This document shows positions 5,037-11,790 of a stretch of 13,390 nt of DNA, in pieces. The stretch spans positions 1-13,390 of the forward strand of contig WFRI01000026.1 in assembly GCA_015486615.1 (NCBI GenBank), given 5' to 3'. Position numbers and translations under genes: made by a program. This DNA is from Candidatus Omnitrophota bacterium (lineage in GTDB: Bacteria > Omnitrophota > Gorgyraeia > Duberdicusellales > Duberdicusellaceae). Within the stretch, counting starts at the first letter, position 1; every line of letters starts with the position of its first letter. The notes under the pieces are model-generated. The model was not told the DNA's origin, ran no database searches, and was given only the letters and a program-made list of their open reading frames with translations.

Positions 5037-7152
5037 AATAAGATCTGAAGTTTATAGATCCGACCTCAGGATTTAAAGGGTTATAGCCTAAATAGGCAAA
5101 AATATAATAAGCAGTAGCAGAAACAGAGCCAGTATGGGTGTTTTTAGGAGTGCGCCAGCCATGGCCGGTGTCAACAAAACCGGCTGAGGCATAAGGAAGG
5201 CATCCCCTGCCTTTGCCTATAGGAGAAGGCGAAGATATTATCATTTTCTGCAATTGGCTCAAATATTTTTTAGCAAGGTTTTTGTAATAGGTAAATTTTA
5301 CTCTGTCCCTGGTTTTATAAAACCGGGCCATAATGCCAAAAGAAACAATCATCTGCGCTGTCCATTCGCAGGAAACAACCCCGCCCCGGGCAATATGGCC
5401 GGCCCGGGCAAAATCGAAACCTTCTACCGTTATATTCCTGCCGTTGTTCTTAAAAACAGTTTTAGTTTTACATTTGTTAAGAGCAAAATCCATAATCCCG
5501 GCAGGGTCCATCCCTATTTTAATAAGCCGTTGAGGGCCTATTGCGGCTATAGACCAGGCATAAGTGTCAGTAGCAATTGTAGAATCTCCCCTTCCTCTAT
5601 TGATTGGAACATTTTTTGCCGTATAAGCATATTTATCTATCCAGGCTAAAACCTGTCTGGCGTCCTGAAGGTATTTTTTATCCTTAAACACAGAATACAT
5701 TCTCATAAAAAAAGCATACCCGTCTAAGTTGTGTTCGGTAGAATACCATTTTACCGCGGGCCCGCCAATAATTCCGCCCTCTTTATCCTGCATTTTTTTA
5801 AGAAACTTATAAACCCGCAGGGCAATATCTAAATATTTTTTATCTTTAGTCTTCTCAAAATAAGCCAAAGATGCCAAACCTATCCAAGTATTAGGGCCGC
5901 TGCGGACAATATACTCGCAGGCACTTCCTGAAGAAGCATAATAACTGTTAATAAAACCGCCTTTGAGCATTAAGGCATTCTTTAGATAAAAATCAAGAAT
6001 TTTACGGGCGGGTTGGTAATCTTTAAACAAAAGAAAAACAAAAACTGCCAGAGATTGGTCATAAGTGAATGCCCAATCCTGAAGTTCGTCATCGCCTTCG
6101 TAACTAATAATAAGGCCTGTGCGCTGGTCTTGGTGAGACTTAAGCCATTGATACATTGAAACCGCATTCTTGTTTTCTAATTCCCTCCTGGCACTATAAT
6201 CTTTTGAAACCTCGCTGGTTTTCTGTTTTAAAGACTGTTTTTCCAAAACTAAGTTCTTCCTGAAAAACTCGTTTTCTCTCTTTAGCGATTCTATGCGGTT
6301 GTTTAACTCGGATATTTTGGCCTTTAAATCTGCTATTCCCGCCGAATATCTATTATCAGGCGCTGCGGGTTTTGCTTCAAGTTTAGTTTTTTTATACTCC
6401 TGCTTAAATTTTTCTATGCGCTTAAGACTGATATTTAACTTCTTATTTGTAGAAGTTATCTTATTTTCCAAAAAGGCAATTATATTTTTAGACTGGCTGA
6501 TAGAACTTTCTTTCAATGATATATCCTCCAATAATACCGCCATTTTCCTGACTAACCTTCTATTCCTAAGCACAATCCGGGTATTGTTGTATAAAGACCA
6601 GCCCAAAGCCGCCAAAAGCAGGCATACCGCAGCAATAATGACTTTAGGATAAAAATGGCTGAATTTAGCAAACCTGATAAGGAATTTTCTGTCTTCAGGC
6701 AGAATATCTTTAAACCTAATTCCCAATTCATAGTAGCCAAATTCTTCCCGGCTGGTTTTTTTCCAGACAACTTCTCCTAAAAACTTAATCTTGCGGGCAG
6801 TAAAAGGAATGTGGATTATCCCTTTGATAAAAGTATCAGCCGGACATATACTTTTCCATAAAACATCCGGCAGAATATTAACCTTAAGCCGCAGGCCGGA
6901 TTTGGAAACATCATAAGTAAACCCCGTTAGAGAATTCTCTCTAACGGTCTTCGCTGACCTGTCTGTGCGTTGAACGCAGACAGACGGCGGCATTAAACTA
7001 TTACCAGTGGTTTTCCCTAACGGGGTAAACCCGGCAAAGAAATCCTGTTTAGACCCCTTATCTCTCTCAACAATTCGAAAATCTAACGGGAGAACCTGCT
7101 TTAACCGGGTAAATTCCCGTTTTTCCTGAAAAGAGACATCCTCCCTGGCCAT
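5029..7152 (-). CDS. PilZ domain, TM, coiled coil and alpha/alpha-toroid protein
   Basis: A 707-residue protein with four parts. Residues about 10-165 form a PilZ-like c-di-GMP receptor, with the RxxxR motif at R12-R16 and DxSxxG as DVSKSG (81-86). Residues about 170-188 form one membrane segment (VIIAAVCLLLAALGWSLY). Residues about 195-325 are a charged coiled coil. Residues 328-700 form an alpha-helical repeat domain resembling six-hairpin (alpha/alpha) glycosidases, with TYDQS (363-367), WYSTEHNLDGYAFF (469-482), SCEWTAQ (594-600) and DTGHGWRTP (661-669). I cannot name a substrate or prove catalysis. The toroid is probably periplasmic, although positive charge flanks both sides of the TM. 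Residues 44-79 are encoded by an inserted palindromic element between the two PilZ motifs. The ATG lies 1 nt after the lipoprotein stop. Confidence 0.75.
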   Translation of the reverse strand: MAREDVSFQEKREFTRLKQVLPLDFRIVERDKGSKQDFFAGFTPLGKTTGNSLMPPSVCVQRTDRSAKTVRENSLTGFTYDVSKSGLRLKVNILPDVLWKSICPADTFIKGIIHIPFTARKIKFLGEVVWKKTSREEFGYYELGIRFKDILPEDRKFLIRFAKFSHFYPKVIIAAVCLLLAALGWSLYNNTRIVLRNRRLVRKMAVLLEDISLKESSISQSKNIIAFLENKITSTNKKLNISLKRIEKFKQEYKKTKLEAKPAAPDNRYSAGIADLKAKISELNNRIESLKRENEFFRKNLVLEKQSLKQKTSEVSKDYSARRELENKNAVSMYQWLKSHQDQRTGLIISYEGDDELQDWAFTYDQSLAVFVFLLFKDYQPARKILDFYLKNALMLKGGFINSYYASSGSACEYIVRSGPNTWIGLASLAYFEKTKDKKYLDIALRVYKFLKKMQDKEGGIIGGPAVKWYSTEHNLDGYAFFMRMYSVFKDKKYLQDARQVLAWIDKYAYTAKNVPINRGRGDSTIATDTYAWSIAAIGPQRLIKIGMDPAGIMDFALNKCKTKTVFKNNGRNITVEGFDFARAGHIARGGVVSCEWTAQMIVSFGIMARFYKTRDRVKFTYYKNLAKKYLSQLQKMIISSPSPIGKGRGCLPYASAGFVDTGHGWRTPKNTHTGSVSATAYYIFAYLGYNPLNPEVGSINFRSYYE
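6917..7030. mobile_element. MITE-like insertion inside the PilZ coding region
   Basis: A 102-bp element (6923-7024) begins CCCGTTAG and ends CTAACGGG. It is flanked by the direct repeat GTAAAC (6917-6922 and 7025-7030), as expected of a target duplication. Element plus one duplication is 108 nt, exactly 36 codons, so the frame is preserved. It contains a perfect 10-bp hairpin at 6924-6947 (CCGTTAGAGA, loop ATTC) and an 11-bp hairpin with one bulged base at 6959-6983 (CTGTCTGtGCGTT with AACGCAGACAG). Removing it rejoins FAGFT to YDVSKSG, a normal PilZ spacing. The ends match copies 1 and 2; the interior is different. Confidence 0.8.
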
Positions 7153-7153
7153 C

Positions 7154-9514
7154 CTATTCTGAAATGCGCCTTAAGATTATCTGCTGTTTCAAATTGTAAA
7201 GCACTTTTTCCAAAACCTTTTTAAACTCTGGGTATTCCTGCGGGGAAACTATTTTCTTTCTTACCCGCATAACTTCCAGAAAACTTATAATATTGCCTTC
7301 AGTCTTATACCCTATTTTCACCCCTAACCATTTGCTGTCAATATCCATAAAATCCGGCAGGTATTCAGGTCTTAACACAGCCGGCAGGTGAATGTCCACA
7401 GAAATACGCAAAGTATAAATGCCCGATAAGTCCACAGAGTAATTCCTCTTATCCAGCGAGATATAAGACGACCCGAGAAAATTTTCGGTGAGCACCGGCA
7501 TAACGCGCAGGTTCTTAACTTTGCTTAAAAGATTATAAGCCTTAAAAGAATAAGTTATCCGAGGGTCCTTGTCCAAAGAATCCTTATTCTTAATCTGAAA
7601 AGACTTCATTTCGGAGATAGAAGCGATATCGCGCATTTTCTTCTGGAAGTCTTCTTTTAAAGAATGCAGAGGAGTAAACTGCAAATAGTACCTCTGGGCG
7701 GCGGAATAAAAACCTTTGGAGTTAATCGTTCTTGTAATCTCAGCAGTCTCTCCGGGATTTAGCCTTATATCCATAGAGACATCTAATTTGTTAGCGGTAT
7801 TAAAAGGTATAGTAAGTATTTCCGGAGATTTATCCTTAAAAACCAAAACTTTCCTGCCCTGGTCGCCCAAAGGCACATAGCCAAATGAAGTGGTAGAGGC
7901 TGTAGGGTCCATAAATATAATTTTCCCTCCCGCTGTCTCTACAGCGGCTATGGCATGGTTAAAATACAGAGCAGGAAAATCTTCTCTCAGGTTATACGCC
8001 GTTTCTGTAGGCACTAAAACCGGAAATGCATCAAATCCTAAATATCTCAGCATAGAAACCAAAAGAATAGCCTGGTCCTTACAATCGCCATAACGGTTTG
8101 TCAAAACTTCCTCGGCAGAATGCGGCTCATATCCCCCTTTTCCATATTCTACAGCCACATACCGAATATCCTTAGCGCAAAAATCATATACTTTCCTTAA
8201 AATCTCCTGGCGGTCATTTAATCCTTCAACCAGCCGTTTAGTCTCCCTTTCTATTGCCGGTGTAGGTTCAATCTTATCTTTATAAAGTTTTCTCCACCAT
8301 TGATAAATATCCTGCCAGGAAGAAAAAGTAGAAAAAATGATTGCCGGCCGGATATAAGATGAAGAAACCATTTCGGACTCCGGCAGGAACTGGCTCACAT
8401 TTTCGAAATGCCAGACATACATACATTTATCACCCTGTATTGATTCTAAAGGCTTAGGGGTTATTCCGGCGGGCAGATATTTTCGGTTAATCAACTTATA
8501 ATGCAGTTTTTCCTGTTTAGGCAGAGAGATAGAAAATTTTGCATCCAGGATAGGGAAATCTTCCTGAATGTTATAGGAGAAAGAAAAATTTTTTTTATTT
8601 ACAAGTTTAGACCGGTAAATTTTAGCCTTGTATTCAATCACTGCATTGCGGGAAACTTCCGGCATAGAAATAATTTTAACCCGCACATTGCTGTAAAGAG
8701 GGAAATTTAAATATTTGGAAACATCCCGGATATTCTCCCTGCCGGCATATACCATTTTTCCTTCAGGAGTAATTGTCCGGGCATATTCCAGTTCTACTCT
8801 CTCATAAGTAGAATCATATTCCAGCAGGACTTCGCCCCATTCTTTTTTTCCTTTGTCGTTAAGAATCTTTACAATATTATGGACTGACATAACCATAGTG
8901 TTATCCTGACGAACAGAGACATTTTCCCTGCTGGCAAGGATTACTGCCGAGGCATTAGGATATTCGTCAGCCGTTGGAGAAGATACAATTAGCCGTTTCA
9001 AATAAGATGGTATTTCCTCTTTTTTTAACCCGGCTTTAATACCGACTATCCTCACTGCGGCTTTTTGTTTATAGAACGGCGATTTAATTCTGCGGTAAAT
9101 CTTCAAAGCGCTGCTAAATAGATTTTTTTCTTCGCAAATACGCCCGTATAAATACAGGCCTTCGTCGTCTTTTGTATCTAAACGGTCAAAAATCTCCAGT
9201 GCCTGCGTATGTTCATTAAGGTAGTAAAGGCTCTTTGCCAATAAAAGTTTAGCCTGAGGGCTGTTTATCCCTTCCAACACTTTCTTTGCCTTAGCAAAGT
9301 CCCGGTATTTATAATAAAATTTGGCAAGCCCTATTTTATACTCGTCCTTCTGCGGATTTTTTTCAATAAGGCTCTGGTAAGACTTTTCTATTTGAGAATA
9401 AAGGCGGCCGATTTTTTTAAGCCCTTTTTCCGGACTAACTGCCGGCTGGCGGCAGGAATAAAGAAAAAGAGAGATAATCGCAAAAACAATATATAATTTA
9501 ATTCTTCCAGCCAT
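7154..9514 (-). CDS. Lipoprotein with DUF3857 and transglutaminase-like domains
   Basis: A 786-residue envelope protein. The N-terminus is a lipoprotein signal (MAGRIKLYIVFAIISLFLYS, C21; lipobox LYSC). Residues about 35-150 form TPR-like helical repeats (for example FYYKYRDFAKAKKVL, YLNEHTQALEIFDRL). Residues about 185-345 fit DUF3857. A transglutaminase-like domain follows, with the Cys-His-Asp triad visible at YGDCKD (C478), FNHAIA (H520) and FMDPTA (D536). The C-terminus (about 570-750) is beta-rich. Such proteins are usually periplasmic or outer-membrane-anchored proteases or cross-linking enzymes of unknown substrate. The stop codon is 1 nt before the PilZ-toroid ATG, so the two are translationally coupled. 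The TPR part may bind a partner, possibly that protein (inference). No good Shine-Dalgarno is visible. Confidence 0.85.
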   Translation of the reverse strand: MAGRIKLYIVFAIISLFLYSCRQPAVSPEKGLKKIGRLYSQIEKSYQSLIEKNPQKDEYKIGLAKFYYKYRDFAKAKKVLEGINSPQAKLLLAKSLYYLNEHTQALEIFDRLDTKDDEGLYLYGRICEEKNLFSSALKIYRRIKSPFYKQKAAVRIVGIKAGLKKEEIPSYLKRLIVSSPTADEYPNASAVILASRENVSVRQDNTMVMSVHNIVKILNDKGKKEWGEVLLEYDSTYERVELEYARTITPEGKMVYAGRENIRDVSKYLNFPLYSNVRVKIISMPEVSRNAVIEYKAKIYRSKLVNKKNFSFSYNIQEDFPILDAKFSISLPKQEKLHYKLINRKYLPAGITPKPLESIQGDKCMYVWHFENVSQFLPESEMVSSSYIRPAIIFSTFSSWQDIYQWWRKLYKDKIEPTPAIERETKRLVEGLNDRQEILRKVYDFCAKDIRYVAVEYGKGGYEPHSAEEVLTNRYGDCKDQAILLVSMLRYLGFDAFPVLVPTETAYNLREDFPALYFNHAIAAVETAGGKIIFMDPTASTTSFGYVPLGDQGRKVLVFKDKSPEILTIPFNTANKLDVSMDIRLNPGETAEITRTINSKGFYSAAQRYYLQFTPLHSLKEDFQKKMRDIASISEMKSFQIKNKDSLDKDPRITYSFKAYNLLSKVKNLRVMPVLTENFLGSSYISLDKRNYSVDLSGIYTLRISVDIHLPAVLRPEYLPDFMDIDSKWLGVKIGYKTEGNIISFLEVMRVRKKIVSPQEYPEFKKVLEKVLYNLKQQIILRRISE

Positions 9515-9657
9515 ATTTTTCGATAGAGCCCACCCGAACGTAATACTGCTCTCGGATTTGTCCTGGTGTCCTTTAACTTTTCGTTTACACTTAGGCCGGG
9601 CACCAATCGTAAACAGATGCCTCCGAAAATCCTAAGCGAAGCGAAAGAAGCGGCCTT
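9515..9657 (-). promoter_or_regulatory. Structured leader before the lipoprotein-PilZ-era unit
   Basis: This spacer is much longer than others in the run and is rich in inverted repeats on the minus strand. GTTTAC (9609-9614) can pair with GTAAAC (9583-9588). AGAGC (9548-9552) can pair with GCTCT (9525-9529). A GGTGCCC segment inside the first loop is nearly complementary to GGACACC downstream. I see no match to a riboswitch consensus I know and no confident promoter. It may be a leader RNA or the remnant of a repeat. Confidence 0.3.
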
Positions 9658-10809
9658 TTATAACCGTGAACGCACAAACCTGCCTATTCGGGACAAAGCC
9701 TCTTTTAATAATCCTATATCCTGGGCAAAAGATATCCTTACAAATTTTCCGTATTTATCTCCGAAAGCGCTTCCCGGAACCACTGCTACTTTTTCTTTAA
9801 ACAAAAGGGCCTTAGCAAATTCCAAAGAAGACTTAAACCTCGCACCGGCAATACTGCTGAAACAATAAAAAGCGCCCTGTGGAACAATAGTGGGCAGGTT
9901 TAAAGAATTCAACCCTTCAACTACAAAATTCCTGCGGCGTCTATATTCTCTAAACATATAATTCACATCTCTGGAATTCGACAAAGCCTCTACTGCAGCA
10001 AACTGAGAGATAATTGGAGCACAGAGCATAACATAAGAATGGATTTTTGTCATTGCTTCTATTATCTTTTTATCAGCGCAGGCGTATCCAACACGAAACC
10101 CTGTCATAGCGTAATTTTTAGAAAATCCTCCTAAATAAACAGTTTTCCCTTTTGCCAAAGGCAAAGCAGGAAACGGCGTATGGGGGAAATCAAAACTTAA
10201 CTGGTCGTAAATCTCATCACTAATAACTATAACTCCTGCCCGGCTTAAAACCTTCCATATTTCAGCAAGTTCTCTTTTAGTATAAGATACGCCCGTAGGA
10301 TTGCAGGGGTAATTTAAAATTATTGCCTTAGGTTTTTGTTTAAGCAGGGAAGAGAGCCGGCTTAAATTTATCTTAAAATTTTCCTCAGCCTTAGTATCTA
10401 AGAACAAAGATTTGCCGCCGGCAAGTTCAACTACTGCAGGATAAGACACATAGCAGGGTCTGACAATAATAATTTTATCCCCGGGGTTGACAATAGCACG
10501 CACAGCCAAATCTAATCCCTGGCTTACTCCAACAGTAATAAGAATTTCACTCTCGGGCCTATAATTAAGCCCGTATTTTTTCTTTAAAAAACTGCTTACT
10601 TCCATCCTTAGCCGCAAAAGCCCCCGGTTAGAAGTATAGGAAGTAAAACCATCCTCCAAACAAGTAATAGCTTTTTCCCGTATTCTCCAAGGGGCGACAA
10701 AATCCGGCTCCCCTACTCCTAAAGAAATTACATCCTTCATTTCTAAAACCAGGTCAAAAAATTCCCGAATACCTGAAGGGGCCATATTTTTAACTTTTTC
10801 AGAAATCAT
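9658..10809 (-). CDS. Class I PLP-dependent aminotransferase
   Basis: A 383-residue fold-type I aminotransferase of the aspartate/alanine/aromatic group. Visible landmarks are SLGVGEPDF (29-37), YTSNRGLLRLR (58-68), NYPCNPTG (166-173; N170), the PLP-N1 acid in SDEIYDQ (D198, Y201), the Schiff-base lysine in GGFSKNYAMTGFRVGYA (K231) and the carboxylate-binding arginine in KFVRISFA (R358). It transfers an amino group between an amino acid and a 2-oxo acid; exact specificity is not readable. It starts 3 nt after the Lrp/AsnC stop. The same regulator-enzyme pairing is known in other bacteria and archaea, including Bacillus yugG-yugH, where an alanine aminotransferase role has been proposed. No Shine-Dalgarno is evident, so translational coupling is likely. 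Confidence 0.93.
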   Translation of the reverse strand: MISEKVKNMAPSGIREFFDLVLEMKDVISLGVGEPDFVAPWRIREKAITCLEDGFTSYTSNRGLLRLRMEVSSFLKKKYGLNYRPESEILITVGVSQGLDLAVRAIVNPGDKIIIVRPCYVSYPAVVELAGGKSLFLDTKAEENFKINLSRLSSLLKQKPKAIILNYPCNPTGVSYTKRELAEIWKVLSRAGVIVISDEIYDQLSFDFPHTPFPALPLAKGKTVYLGGFSKNYAMTGFRVGYACADKKIIEAMTKIHSYVMLCAPIISQFAAVEALSNSRDVNYMFREYRRRRNFVVEGLNSLNLPTIVPQGAFYCFSSIAGARFKSSLEFAKALLFKEKVAVVPGSAFGDKYGKFVRISFAQDIGLLKEALSRIGRFVRSRL

Positions 10810-10812
10810 ATC

Positions 10813-11295
10813 TTAATAAGTAATATTAATCCTTTTTGCGCCGGATTTTCTTTTTAACACTACTCCGTCTTCTTTGTATTTCTTAAGCAGGAAATGGGTA
10901 ATAGTGCCCTTCACTGCACTTAAAGGAGAAAGTTTTTCAGCAACAAAGTCAGAAACAGTATTGAGGTCCCTGCCTTCTACAACAACCAGCAAATCATAAG
11001 CGCCGGAAACCAAATAGCAGTCTTTGACTTCCTCAAACTTATATATTCTCTCAGCAATAGCGTCAAACCCTGCATCCTTTTGAGGAGAAACCTTGACTTC
11101 TATCAAAGCCAGGACAGATTTTCTATCTTCTAAAAGAGATTTGTTTAAAACCGCTTTATATTTTACGATAACGCCTTTACTTTCGTAAGACTTAATTGTT
11201 TTTTCAACTTCTTCTTCCGGTTTATTCAACATTTTAGCCATATCTTTAACTGAAACCCGCGCGTCTTTTTCCAATATTTCCAGAATTTCGTCCAT
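10813..11295 (-). CDS. Lrp/AsnC-family transcriptional regulator
   Basis: A 160-residue protein with an N-terminal winged helix-turn-helix (1-50; LEKDARVSVKDMAKMLNKP) and a C-terminal RAM ligand-binding domain (about 60-140), with the family signature SGAYDLLVVVEGRDL (96-110) and VKGTITHFLLKKYKEDG (128-144). Such proteins oligomerise and sense amino acids. The start is supported by AGGGAGG (11304-11310), eight bases before the ATG. It lies directly upstream of the aminotransferase and probably regulates this pair and itself. Repeated TTACC(AA) motifs at 11356-11362, 11372-11378 and 11382-11386 are candidate binding sites. The basic C-terminal extension (LKRKSGAKRINITY) is longer than in many relatives. 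Confidence 0.93.
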   Translation of the reverse strand: MDEILEILEKDARVSVKDMAKMLNKPEEEVEKTIKSYESKGVIVKYKAVLNKSLLEDRKSVLALIEVKVSPQKDAGFDAIAERIYKFEEVKDCYLVSGAYDLLVVVEGRDLNTVSDFVAEKLSPLSAVKGTITHFLLKKYKEDGVVLKRKSGAKRINITY

Positions 11296-11318
11296 AATAT
11301 TAACCTCCCTTGCGCCGC

Positions 11319-11386
11319 TTTGCCTGAAGGCAAAAGTTTTGTGATTATTGCTTTATTACCAATACGCCTTCTTACCAACACTTACC
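11319..11386 (-). promoter_or_regulatory. Leader and candidate operator of the Lrp/AsnC gene
   Basis: A 6-bp hairpin (TTTGCC, loop TGAA, GGCAAA; 11319-11334) lies just upstream of the ribosome binding site. Beyond it, TTACCAA occurs twice 16 bp apart (11356, 11372) and TTACC once more (11382). No promoter hexamers are clear. Autoregulation through these repeats is inference. Confidence 0.25.
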
Positions 11387-11469
11387 TTAAATTAAAGTCA
11401 AATATCAACTCTCCGACTTTGTGGATATCCAATACCGTAAGTCCAAAATGTAACTTTCGACCTTCAACT

Positions 11470-11502
11470 TTTATAGCACGCCAGTGCTTTTTTAGCGGTA
11501 GT
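11470..11502 (+). repeat. Dispersed terminator-type repeat, copy B
   Basis: This is the plus-strand counterpart of 4044-4076 (28 of 33 identical): AGCAC, loop GCCA, GTGCT and a T6 run (11475-11493). The preceding CTTTCGAC...TTCAAC (11454-11468) is also shared. It looks like a terminator on the plus strand, but no plus-strand gene ends here; the tRNA gene begins 6 bp further right on the opposite strand. This points to a dispersed repeat rather than a dedicated terminator. Confidence 0.55.
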
Positions 11503-11507
11503 TATAC

Positions 11508-11591
11508 TGCGAGGGAGGGGATTTGAACCCCTACGGTATCGCTACCGCTAGCCCCTCAAGCTAGTGCGTCTGCCAATTCCGCCACCCTCGC
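11508..11591 (-). tRNA. tRNA-Leu (anticodon GAG)
   Basis: The minus strand folds into a class II tRNA. The acceptor stem is GCGAGGG (11585-11591) with CCCTCGC (11509-11515). The D arm contains GCGGAATTGGCAGACGC. The anticodon stem CTAGC/GCTAG encloses TTGAGGG, with anticodon GAG at 11555-11557. The long variable arm is CGGTA/TACCG, and the T arm is AGGGG-TTCAAAT-CCCCT. The discriminator is A; CCA is not encoded. It reads CUC/CUU leucine codons. The promoter lies just upstream; no T-run terminator is visible after it. Confidence 0.97.
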
Positions 11592-11611
11592 TTTTTAAAC
11601 AAAACAATTAA

Positions 11612-11639
11612 ATTATAACATATTATTAGCTCAAAACAA
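11612..11639 (-). promoter_or_regulatory. Promoter of tRNA-Leu
   Basis: On the minus strand a consensus extended -10, TGTTATAAT (11612-11620), follows a weak -35, TTGTTT (11634-11639), at 16-bp spacing. This would give a short leader of about 13 nt before the tRNA. Confidence 0.65.
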
Positions 11640-11640
11640 G

Positions 11641-11790
11641 CAGGAATAAAGGACAGGCTGAGATTTAGGTTTAGGTTTAGATTGAGCGGGAAATTTTATA
11701 ACGAATTTTTAACACTGTCTTAAAAATTTGCCAAGTCTTCTTTTTAATCCAAACCTTAACTTTGTTCTAAAGATAAAAAGCGGCAGCGAT
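11641..11790. other. Spacer between tRNA-Leu promoter and histidine kinase
   Basis: I see no gene here. A short direct repeat of TTTAGG-type units spans 11662-11682. The kinase stop is followed by a weak GCAG/CTGC inverted repeat and TTTTT on the minus strand (about 11778-11800), which could be a poor terminator. Confidence 0.35.

Noticed and set aside
5197..5213. AAGGCA/TGCCTT hairpin inside the toroid coding region near SPSPIGKGRG, as a second in-gene element
   Set aside because: There are no element-type ends and no flanking duplication, and the surrounding residues read as normal protein. The evidence is too thin.
7083..7091. CTAACGGG near the start of the PilZ gene as another element end
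   Set aside because: It encodes the native LPLDF strand expected in a PilZ domain and has no partner inverted repeat; probably a coincidental match.
9515..9657. c-di-GMP riboswitch (GEMM) upstream of the PilZ operon
   Set aside because: The conserved riboswitch core segments are not present; only a short CCGGCCTAA resemblance was seen.
11662..11682. TTTAGG-type tandem units resembling telomere repeats
   Set aside because: Only about three units are present; this is likely chance low-complexity DNA in a spacer.
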